Part shown: positions 1 through 6,441 of the stretch, piece by piece
Layout: every line of letters begins with the position of its first letter
How positions within the stretch are numbered: the first letter of the stretch is position 1
From: JANMQK01 sp031370485
Lineage (GTDB): Bacteria > Acidobacteriota > Polarisedimenticolia > Gp22-AA2
DNA length: 23,008 nt
Direction of reading: 5' to 3'
NCBI GenBank assembly: GCA_031370485.1
Contig: JANMQK010000380.1
Location: forward strand, 1 to 23,008
Translations under genes and position numbers: made by a program
Notes under the pieces: generated by a model
What the model saw: the letters and a program-made list of their open reading frames with translations, nothing else
Told to the model about the DNA's origin: nothing
Databases searched by the model: none

Positions 1-87
1 CTGGGCGGCGGGCAGGCCCAGAGAGAATGCAATAGCGATGGCCGCTGCGGCTCGAGTCACTCCCGACCGGGCTGGAGCGCAATTCAT
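1..87 (-). CDS. N-terminus of an exported protein, cut by the window edge
   Basis: The ATG at 87-85 overlaps the TGA of the M50 protease gene (86-84) as ATGA, so this is probably the next gene of the same operon. All 29 visible codons are open. They encode a short N-terminal stretch with arginines at residues 7 and 12, then a hydrophobic alanine/isoleucine/leucine run (about residues 13-25) and an AxA-like end (Pro-Ala-Ala). This looks like a Sec signal peptide, so the product is probably periplasmic or secreted. The mature part lies outside the window and its function cannot be told. A periplasmic adaptor or a secreted enzyme acting with the protease would fit the context, but that is inference. 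Confidence 0.6.
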   Translation of the reverse strand, partial: MNCAPARSGVTRAAAAIAIAFSLGLPAAQ

Positions 88-1346
88 CGGCGCACCAGCA
101 AGACCCGCCAGCACATGCGCATGAAGCAAAAGGCGCAGAGCGACCAGCCTGCCACCATGAGTGTGTTGAAGGTGACCGCCAGAACGGCGTTCGTCATCGA
201 GAGGATGTCGCCATCGGCGCCGCCCAAAAGGAAGCGCTGCCATTCGTGCCGGATCGTCACCGGGAAGCCACGTAGAAGGTGCGGGCCCAACCACCCAAGC
301 TGCGCCACCAGGAATGAGAAATACCCAACCATGAACACGGAGTATACCTGCACAGCCCGGAGAGTTCCCACCGCCAGAGTCTCGCTCTCCCGGGTGACAA
401 CGGAATTCCGGCCTCGTTTCAGGATTCTTCCGACCATGTCCATCAGCGCCGCCCGGGCCCGGTCACGCAGGTTCGGAACGCCGGAGAGGTCCGAGAAAAG
501 CCAATAGCCGTCGAACTTGAGAACCGGGTTGAGGGTCATGAAGATGAGCGCGTCAATCGCAGGAATCGCCCCAAGAGCCGCCCGGCTTGCTCCGAGCCTC
601 CATGCGGCGAAGAGCCCCAGGCAGAACAGGATCTGGAAGTAGATACCGGCGGCGTCGATCACCGCCCGGGAGCGGCGTGGCAGCCCCCAGGCCGGCGTGA
701 CATCCGCGTAAAGGGCCGGGAAAATCAGGTAAAGACCGAACCCGATCGGGCCATGCGCGCAATTGAATCTGCGGCAGGCGGAGGCGTGCCCGATCTCATG
801 CACGACCACACTAAGACAGGTGAGTGCGTAGGCGAGGAGGCATTCGAATCCGGTGAGCCTCCCCGATTCGACCAGGGCCCCGCGGTAGAAGAGGACGTGA
901 AGCACGCCGGCCGATGCGAGCGCAGGCACGACACACCAGGTATTGAACAGCCAGGCGAGCCCTCGCGTGAGCGGACGCAACCGAGGCTCACCGAAGAGCG
1001 GGATTCGGAAGAAAAAGGGGTCCAGGGCCCTGGGCTTCGGGCATGAAGGTGGGGACGGATCATCCCGGTGCACGCCACTGATGAGACCCAGCGGCTGGAG
1101 CCCGGACTCGACGAAGAGCCTCACAGCCTCGGGGCTGATTGACGGGTCGCCAGCGAGGTCGCGGGCGATGTCGTCATAGCCCCGGCTCCCGTCCAGCAGC
1201 AGGAGGACCCGCCGCCCGGCGTCGCTGATCTGAAAGCACCGCCCCGATCCGTCCTGGACCAGGTACCGGGGATCGATGTGGGCCGAGTCGAACGGTCGGA
1301 TCGTGATCGTGTCTGAGAGTCTCGGACAGGTGCGCTCACGTTTCAT
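84..1346 (-). CDS. PqqD-like domain / M50-type membrane zinc metalloprotease
   Basis: The 420-residue protein has two parts. Residues about 14-95 look like a PqqD-type winged helix, the fold that binds leader peptides in RiPP systems (residues 40-62 have the ISDAGRRVLLLLDGS and YDDIARDL pattern). The rest is a polytopic membrane protein with the zinc motif HEIGH at 183-187 and an NPVLKFDGYW segment at 273-282, whose Asp279 would be the third zinc ligand of an M50 intramembrane protease. Bacillus subtilis YydH, in the epipeptide operon, is a known M50-type protein of a RiPP pathway. The gene follows a 46-residue peptide gene across a 66-nt structured spacer, and its stop overlaps the next gene. 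I infer processing or export of that peptide. A site-2 protease acting on a membrane regulator is the alternative, but the PqqD-like domain and the neighbours argue against it. Confidence 0.8.
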   Translation of the reverse strand: MKRERTCPRLSDTITIRPFDSAHIDPRYLVQDGSGRCFQISDAGRRVLLLLDGSRGYDDIARDLAGDPSISPEAVRLFVESGLQPLGLISGVHRDDPSPPSCPKPRALDPFFFRIPLFGEPRLRPLTRGLAWLFNTWCVVPALASAGVLHVLFYRGALVESGRLTGFECLLAYALTCLSVVVHEIGHASACRRFNCAHGPIGFGLYLIFPALYADVTPAWGLPRRSRAVIDAAGIYFQILFCLGLFAAWRLGASRAALGAIPAIDALIFMTLNPVLKFDGYWLFSDLSGVPNLRDRARAALMDMVGRILKRGRNSVVTRESETLAVGTLRAVQVYSVFMVGYFSFLVAQLGWLGPHLLRGFPVTIRHEWQRFLLGGADGDILSMTNAVLAVTFNTLMVAGWSLCAFCFMRMCWRVLLVRR

Positions 1347-1358
1347 GTTGTCACTAGC

Positions 1359-1405
1359 GCCCCTGGGACCCGTCCAACGGGTACCCGCCGGCGGATCCCA
1401 GGGGC
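1359..1405 (-). promoter_or_regulatory. Structured spacer: inverted repeat between peptide gene and protease gene
   Basis: Perfect 10-bp arms (GCCCCTGGGA at 1359-1368 and TCCCAGGGGC at 1396-1405 on the plus strand) enclose a second perfect 6-bp hairpin (ACCCGT at 1368-1373, ACGGGT at 1377-1382) and a GC-rich self-complementary patch at 1386-1395. The two hairpins share base 1368, so the full fold may breathe there. No U-run follows in the minus-strand transcript, so it is not a classic intrinsic terminator. It could stabilise the upstream peptide message or damp read-through. One minus-strand arm contains AGGGG 13 nt before the protease ATG, so the stem may also hide its weak ribosome binding site. 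Confidence 0.6.
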
Positions 1406-1412
1406 TTGGAGA

Positions 1413-1553
1413 TTACAGCTCGACCTCGATTTGGCACTTGGACCTGGTGTCATTCTCGACACCGTCCTCGGTCGCCAGGGCAGGCACGGCGGACATCTCG
1501 AGCCGTTGCTCGAGCTCCTCGATCGCAAGTGACTTGCAAGTATCCTGGTTCAA
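1413..1553 (-). CDS. Small acidic peptide, candidate RiPP precursor (46 aa, TTG start)
   Basis: A minus-strand frame opens with TTG at 1553-1551 and ends with TAA at 1415-1413. A textbook ribosome binding site, GGAGGTGA, lies 6 nt before the TTG and is formed by the last codons of the acyltransferase-like gene. The peptide has 46 residues, is strongly acidic, and has only two cysteines, at 6 and 40. Its middle is a leader-like amphipathic helix, AIEELEQRLEMSAVPAL (residues 10-26), and the tail (27-46) is polar and holds Cys40. There is no signal peptide. The position, directly before a PqqD-like/M50 protein and after two acyltransferase homologues, fits a RiPP precursor with an N-terminal leader and a C-terminal core. 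No known precursor family is recognised, and the cleavage site and any modification are unknown. A small regulatory protein is possible. Confidence 0.62.
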   Translation of the reverse strand: MNQDTCKSLAIEELEQRLEMSAVPALATEDGVENDTRSKCQIEVEL

Positions 1554-1559
1554 TGTCTG

Positions 1560-2744
1560 TCACCTCCTTTCCTGTACCAATTTGACTTCGCGGCAGGGGG
1601 TGCTGCCGAGCGGGACCATCCTCTTGCAGGACTCTGTGAAGGCGTCGAGAGCGAAGCCGAGACCGCCCGAAGCGGGCGCGTCGGCGACGGTAATCTCCAT
1701 GGCGGCCAGGACGAGATCGGCGAAGGCCCGGGTATCGGCCGAAGAGACAGGGAGCCCCACCCGCAGTTGGGTCACGAGCGCGCGGCACGCATCCCACGTC
1801 ATCCGATCCGGCACCACTTGCCGGCCGAACGCCCGCCGGTGCAGGCTGGTCCAGTAGCCCCACAACTCCGGCCGCCGTCGTATCGTGCGTTCCAGTTCTC
1901 TGCTAACTGAAAGCGAAAGCGAGTAGATGTCTTTGGACAGGTCTCCGGTCGATTCCCACCGTAGTGGAGGTTCGACGACGATTCGGAAACCCAGCCCCTC
2001 GGGGAGAGCGCGGACCAGCAGGATCGGCGCTCCAGTCCGGAGCGCCAGGAAGGCCGCCCCTCCCATGGTGGCGGACAGCATCCCGAAGAAGGGCACGAAC
2101 ATCAGACCCTCGCTCAACTGGAACATGTCCGGAAGGATGACGAGGATCCCCCTCGATTGGAGGGCGCGGGCTGCCGAGCGTATGGCCAAATCGTCGTTGT
2201 AGATGATGTGGAGGTTCAGGCGCTCCGCAAGTCGGAGGTAGGCCTGCGACGGATTCAGCGGCCCGTCGGGTCGATCGGCGAAGACATGGATCGGGATCCT
2301 ACCCTCAAGACGAAGGGCCATCGCCAACCCACCCAGGAGAAAGGCCCCGTAGTGAGGTGTGCACAGAATAGCCCCCCGCCCCTCCCGGCAAACCTGTTCC
2401 AGCGCCTCCAAGTTCTCGACCACGCAGCTGCGAGAGGCGAATCGCCGGAGCCTCCTCGCGCCTGCGTGGATAAGGAACATGAGGTCCAGGAAAGGCACCA
2501 GAGAATGGCAATAGGTGAGGCACGCCAGCCTCCGGAGATCGCTTTCAGAGTGTTGATCGCCGAGCGCGGCACGGAGATTCCCGAGTGTCTCGGTTCGTCC
2601 GCGCCGGTCCATCACGTAGACCAACAAGCCGAGGCACCAGACTCCCACGTATGCAAGGCGATAAGGGAGGCAGAGGATCACCCAGCGTGAGGAGAGCGTC
2701 CTGCAGATCCCATTGCGAACCGTCGCCAGCACTCTGCGCGTCAT
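1560..2744 (-). CDS. LpxL/HtrB-like acyltransferase homologue
   Basis: The start is the ATG at 2744, which overlaps the previous stop as ATGA. A longer open frame upstream is the shadow of the neighbour. The 394-residue product resembles the lipid A late acyltransferase (LpxL/HtrB) superfamily: a hydrophobic N-terminal anchor (about 21-45), the RxETLGNLRAAL-type segment (50-61), and the active-site strand GRGAILCTPHYGAF (122-135) with His131. Family members normally have H-x4-D/E; here the acidic position is Leu136, so the usual catalytic dyad is incomplete. In this operon, between a degenerate paralogue and a peptide gene, its acceptor may not be lipid A; acylation of the small peptide or of a carrier is a guess. 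The last codons (GAA AGG AGG TGA) supply the ribosome binding site of the peptide gene. Confidence 0.75.
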   Translation of the reverse strand: MTRRVLATVRNGICRTLSSRWVILCLPYRLAYVGVWCLGLLVYVMDRRGRTETLGNLRAALGDQHSESDLRRLACLTYCHSLVPFLDLMFLIHAGARRLRRFASRSCVVENLEALEQVCREGRGAILCTPHYGAFLLGGLAMALRLEGRIPIHVFADRPDGPLNPSQAYLRLAERLNLHIIYNDDLAIRSAARALQSRGILVILPDMFQLSEGLMFVPFFGMLSATMGGAAFLALRTGAPILLVRALPEGLGFRIVVEPPLRWESTGDLSKDIYSLSLSVSRELERTIRRRPELWGYWTSLHRRAFGRQVVPDRMTWDACRALVTQLRVGLPVSSADTRAFADLVLAAMEITVADAPASGGLGFALDAFTESCKRMVPLGSTPCREVKLVQERR

Positions 2745-3820
2745 GTGGTCCTCGTCCGCAGGCTTTGCTCCCAGTCGTGGGCCCGCTCGCGAAACGCCTC
2801 CCCAGCCTTGGGATTGCCCATGACAGCCTCCCGAAGCGCCCGCGTGGCTACTTCCGCGAGCGAGCGGACTAGCGCCGCCCTGCTCGACATCGCGGGATCT
2901 TGAACTTCGAGAAGCACCAGGCAGGACCGGATCATTCCTGCCTCGATCCGCAGGCGGACCAGTTGCGAGGTTTCGAGACAAGAGCGGAGACTGCGCCAAG
3001 AGAGTAGATCGTGGGGCCGGTTCTTCGCAGTCTCCTCGATCATGCGAAGAAGACGGCACGCGGTCGCTTCTATCGTTTGCAGATCGTCGTTCGGCGTTTC
3101 CTCCCGGGACAGGTCCCGGGCGACCCGCAAGAGATGATGGACCCCCCTCCTGCCACCGAGACTGGCCACGAAGAAGATCCGGAGGTCCGGTACCCGCGCC
3201 CGCAAGAGCCCCTCATAGACCGAAGCACGTATCGGGCGGCCCAGAAGGGTAGCCTTCGCGGCGGGCCAGCTTCTGTGCCAGAGATCTGGAAAGGTGACCA
3301 TGAGCGTCGCCGGGCTCTGGAGGATTTCGAGTCCCCGGCTGACGCTGGGCGGGATGATCATGATCCTCGGGACGCCGGGATCCCTCGCGGGGCGGGCGGC
3401 CACACCATCGACCCATGGAGCAACAAGCGCATCGAGGATCGGGTATCGCGGCGCCACGAGAGAACGGTTCAGCCGCACGGCCAGATACATGAGCGCGGCC
3501 AGGGCACTCCTGGTGAAAGGAAGAGTCACCAATACCGGCCGCCCCTCGCGGCATGACTCGACCAGCGGTTCGGCGTCCTCGACCCTGACCCGCCAGGAGA
3601 GCCACGCTTCCAGGGACCGGCGCCCCCGGCGCTGAAGCCGCGCCCGCTCGCGCCGAAGCGTCCGCAGCGAGCACTCCATCCTTCGCGCCAGGGGCTCGAT
3701 GGATCCCGCCGGCAGGCCGCCTGGGCCCACGAAGTCTTCGAGTTCGCTGGGGCCCGGCTGGCAGGACTCGATCCATCCTTCATCAGTATTCGTGCCCGCG
3801 CGCTCACGGTTCGTGTCCAT
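2741..3820 (-). CDS. Degenerate LpxL-like protein, paralogue of the next gene
   Basis: The 359-residue product aligns by eye with the following gene. Both have VE-x2-E-x-L, then CREGR, then a hydrophobic strand ending in Pro, then a helix ending in a VRL/LRL segment. At the place of the catalytic histidine (P-H in the partner) this protein has P-F (Phe102), and no nearby H-x4-E motif is visible. It also lacks the N-terminal membrane anchor; its first 75 residues are polar and basic, with a helix-turn-helix-like stretch at about 40-65. It may be a non-catalytic partner or scaffold, perhaps forming a heteromer with its paralogue. The start is uncertain: ATG at 3820 is chosen, has no clear ribosome binding site, and the frame stays open to 3934. 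The stop overlaps the next start as ATGA. Confidence 0.6.
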   Translation of the reverse strand: MDTNRERAGTNTDEGWIESCQPGPSELEDFVGPGGLPAGSIEPLARRMECSLRTLRRERARLQRRGRRSLEAWLSWRVRVEDAEPLVESCREGRPVLVTLPFTRSALAALMYLAVRLNRSLVAPRYPILDALVAPWVDGVAARPARDPGVPRIMIIPPSVSRGLEILQSPATLMVTFPDLWHRSWPAAKATLLGRPIRASVYEGLLRARVPDLRIFFVASLGGRRGVHHLLRVARDLSREETPNDDLQTIEATACRLLRMIEETAKNRPHDLLSWRSLRSCLETSQLVRLRIEAGMIRSCLVLLEVQDPAMSSRAALVRSLAEVATRALREAVMGNPKAGEAFRERAHDWEQSLRTRTT

Positions 3821-3954
3821 GTCCAGGCACGGAAGGCAAGCGCGATGCCAGAAGCGAACTCGCCCGCCATTCCGCGCCCGGACGCCAAATCGGACTTCCC
3901 GGGCGTCCTGATGCGACCAGCGGGGCGGAAGCAATTTCGGGGGCGGACATCCAA

Positions 3955-3974
3955 ACGCCTGCCGGGGCAGGCGT
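3955..3974. promoter_or_regulatory. Perfect inverted repeat in the divergent intergenic region
   Basis: ACGCCTGC (3955-3962) and GCAGGCGT (3967-3974) are perfect 8-bp arms around a CGGG loop. The repeat lies between the divergent peptide operon (start about 3820) and efflux operon (start 4070), about 95 nt before the TolC gene. A shared operator, possibly for the OmpR-type regulator of the efflux operon, is plausible. I see no convincing sigma-70 promoter in the 249-nt region. Confidence 0.4.
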
Positions 3975-4069
3975 GGTGGACGTTCGCCGCGTTAAGGTCC
4001 CGTTCAGGTGCCGTGGATAACCTTCCCCTTGCGGGATTGGTCCCACCATTCCAAGGAGTTCCCCGGATC

Positions 4070-5332
4070 ATGAAATGCAGGGCAGGAAGGGGCAGCATCT
4101 TGATCGTGCTGGGTGCAGGCCTGCTGCTCCAGCCGGCCCCGGCGACCGCCGCGGATCAGGCAATCCCGGCGGCCGCGGAGCCCGGAGCGCCTTCCCCCCG
4201 CGCCATCACCCTCGAAGAGGCGGTAGCCAGCGCCGACAGCGCGCCAGGGATCGTCGCCGCGCGCGCCGGGGAGCAGGCGGCCGAGGCAGAGGTCCGCGTG
4301 GCGGGACTTCTGCCGGACCTCGAGGCCTCCTTCACGACCAACTCGGTGACCGCGCGCGAATCGGCCTCGCTCCTGGTTCCCCTGCCGTGGCCTGCCCGCG
4401 GTCCCCGCGTCGCGGCGGCGCGGGCCGGTCTCGCGACCGCGGGGAGGGCCCGCGACGAGGCGCGAGCCGCCGCCCGCCAGGCGCTGCGGGTCGCGTGGTT
4501 CACGCTGGCCGCGGCCGGCGAGCGAGCGCAGGCGGCATCCGACCGGGAGGCCCGCTCGCGGAGAAACGCCGACGCCGTCGCGGCCCTGTATCAGGAAGGA
4601 CGTGTCGCGCGCCTCGACCAGGTCCGCGCGGAGGCCGAGGCGGCCCTCATAGCCTCCGAGCGCGCTTCGGCCGACGAGGCGCTCCGTTCCGCGGGCGCGG
4701 CGTTGGTAACACTAATGGGACTGCCGACCGGGCGCGCGGTCACAACGGCGGGGCCGCTTCCCACTCCCGGGCCCGAGCCTCCGCTCGACGAGTTGGTCGC
4801 GCGGGCGCGCGACGAATCCCCCGCGGTGCGGCTGCAGGCGGCCGAGGCGGAGGCCGCCGGGGCGCAGTGGCGACTGGCGCGGCGTCTGCGCGCGCCCGGT
4901 CTCGGCCTGAACGTCGGGGCCGATTGGAGCGACCCGACGCAGCCGGGCACCAACAAGTTCGCGGGCCTGAACATTTCCATCCCGATCGCCGGTCCGGCGT
5001 CGACCGCCGTCGCGCTGGGCGAACGCGACCGGCAAACGGCGCTTCTCGAGCAGGCTCGGCGCGAGGCGGCCATCGACGCCGGGACCGCGTGGGGAGCCAC
5101 CCGCGGGTCGAGGATGCGGTTCGAGGCGATTGTCAAGGACGTCCTCCCCGCGGCGCGCCAGGCCGCCGACCTGACCCGTCTCGCATACAAGGAAGGCAAG
5201 GTGGACATCTTCCGGCTGCTCGATGCCGAGCGGCTCCTGTCCGAGGCCGAGGCGGCACGCGCCGACGCCTACGAGGCCTGGGGCACGGCCCACGCCGCCC
5301 TCATCAGGGCGACGGCGCGGGAGGATCTGTGA
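4070..5332 (+). CDS. TolC-family outer-membrane efflux factor
   Basis: The start is the ATG at 4070, with AAGGAG 11 nt upstream. It gives a signal peptide (basic start, hydrophobic core to about residue 22, then PATAA). The 420-residue mature part has two repeats of long alanine/glutamate/arginine-rich helices separated by strand-rich segments, the usual outer-membrane efflux layout: helix 1 after AITLEEAVASA (about residues 46-56), and the final LTRLAYKEGKVDIFRLLDAERLL region that is typical of the C-terminal repeat. It would form the trimeric outer-membrane channel of the pump encoded next. Its stop overlaps the adaptor gene start as GTGA. No in-frame start further upstream is needed, although the frame stays open to 3845. 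Confidence 0.88.
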   Translation: MKCRAGRGSILIVLGAGLLLQPAPATAADQAIPAAAEPGAPSPRAITLEEAVASADSAPGIVAARAGEQAAEAEVRVAGLLPDLEASFTTNSVTARESASLLVPLPWPARGPRVAAARAGLATAGRARDEARAAARQALRVAWFTLAAAGERAQAASDREARSRRNADAVAALYQEGRVARLDQVRAEAEAALIASERASADEALRSAGAALVTLMGLPTGRAVTTAGPLPTPGPEPPLDELVARARDESPAVRLQAAEAEAAGAQWRLARRLRAPGLGLNVGADWSDPTQPGTNKFAGLNISIPIAGPASTAVALGERDRQTALLEQARREAAIDAGTAWGATRGSRMRFEAIVKDVLPAARQAADLTRLAYKEGKVDIFRLLDAERLLSEAEAARADAYEAWGTAHAALIRATAREDL

Positions 5333-6441
5333 AGAGGCTCGCGCGGCTGGCCGGCCTCCTCGGGCTGGCGGGCCTTCTCGGCATGACGGTCGCCTGCACG
5401 CGTGAGGCCGACCTCCCCGCGAAGCAGGCCGCGCTCGTCCGCACGGCTCGCGCCGAGAGCGGAACGATCACCGAATGGATCAGGCTCTACGGACGGATCG
5501 TGCCCCCCGCCGATCAGGACGCCACACTCGCCCCGCAGGTGGCGGGGACCCTGGTCGCCCTCGCGGTGCGGGAAGGGCAGACCGTGCGGACGGGCGCCAT
5601 CCTCGCGCGTGTCGAGGGGGCCACGCTGGACGACACCTTGCTGGCGGCCGAGGCGGCGGAGCGCCGCGCGCGTGCCGAGGCCGCCTACCGCAAGAGCGCC
5701 GCCGCGCGCACCGCCACGCTGGTCGAGAAGGGGGTTGCCTCGCGCCAGGACGCCGAGGCGGACGAGGCGGCCGCGGTCTCCGCCGAGGCCGGGCTGGCCG
5801 AGGCGTCGTCCGCACTGGCGACCGCCCGCCGCCGCCGCGGATGGGCCGAGTTGCGCGCCCCGTTCGACGGCGTCATCGTGCGAGTCATCCGCAGACCGGG
5901 GGACTCGGTGGACGGGACGCCGGCGACCCCCGTCGTGCAGATGGCCTCCGCCACGGGGGCCCAGGTGGCCGCCGAAGCCACCGCCGAATCGCTTTCGAGG
6001 CTCAAGCCGGGGCAGCCGGCCGAGATCGAGGTCAACGGGTCGCGGGAGGCCGCTCGCGGCGCCGCCGCCTCTGCAATTCCCGCCCGCGTCCTGCGCGTCG
6101 CCCGGTCGGTTGAAAGCGCGACCGGATCGGGCGAGGTCCGGCTGGCCTTCGACCAGGCGGCTTCCGAATTTCCGCTGGGCCAGGGGGTCGGCGTGCGGAT
6201 CGCGATCGACCGCAAGGAGGGCGCCATGATCGTTCCGAAGTCGGCGCTGCGGCGAGGCGAGGGGGGATCGACCGAGGTCGTCGTGGTGGAGAACGGGAAA
6301 GCGGTCGTCCGCAAGGTGACGACCGGAATTTCCGAGGGGGACCATGTCGAGGTGACCGACGGGCTGAGGCCGGGCGAGCCGGTGGTGGTCGAGGACCCGG
6401 TCGGGCTGGCCGACGGCATGGACCTCGCGGAGCGGCCGTGA
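5329..6441 (+). CDS. RND periplasmic adaptor (membrane fusion protein), probable lipoprotein
   Basis: The start is GTG at 5329, overlapping the TolC stop (GTGA); the long frame upstream is only the shadow of the TolC gene. The 370-residue product begins with a hydrophobic signal ending in MTVAC, an imperfect lipobox (Thr at -3), so it is probably an inner-membrane-anchored lipoprotein. It then has a lipoyl half-motif (VAGTLVALAVREGQTVRTGAIL), a coiled-coil hairpin rich in Ala, Glu and Arg, the second lipoyl half (ELRAPFDGVIV) and beta-barrel and membrane-proximal domains (VPKSALRRGEG, then DGLRPGEPVVVE). This is the AcrA/MdtA/CusB-type adaptor order. No histidine- or methionine-rich metal sites are visible, which argues against a heavy-metal adaptor. 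Confidence 0.87.
   Translation: MKRLARLAGLLGLAGLLGMTVACTREADLPAKQAALVRTARAESGTITEWIRLYGRIVPPADQDATLAPQVAGTLVALAVREGQTVRTGAILARVEGATLDDTLLAAEAAERRARAEAAYRKSAAARTATLVEKGVASRQDAEADEAAAVSAEAGLAEASSALATARRRRGWAELRAPFDGVIVRVIRRPGDSVDGTPATPVVQMASATGAQVAAEATAESLSRLKPGQPAEIEVNGSREAARGAAASAIPARVLRVARSVESATGSGEVRLAFDQAASEFPLGQGVGVRIAIDRKEGAMIVPKSALRRGEGGSTEVVVVENGKAVVRKVTTGISEGDHVEVTDGLRPGEPVVVEDPVGLADGMDLAERP

Noticed and set aside
1343..1528. A 61-codon minus-strand frame starting MRSRSSSNGSRC across the peptide gene
   Set aside because: It is in another frame from the ribosome-binding-site-supported TTG frame, has no ribosome binding site and a shadow-like Ser/Arg composition, and would overlap the protease start.
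2745..3059. N-terminal extension of the second LpxL-like protein
   Set aside because: The extension lies inside the upstream gene and has shadow-like composition. The ATGA overlap at 2744 gives a clear start.
4075..5328. A very long open frame running from inside the TolC gene into the adaptor gene
   Set aside because: Its first 418 codons are the +1 shadow of the TolC gene, rich in Arg, Gly and Ala as expected from high-GC shadows. The real adaptor begins at GTG 5329, where a signal peptide appears.
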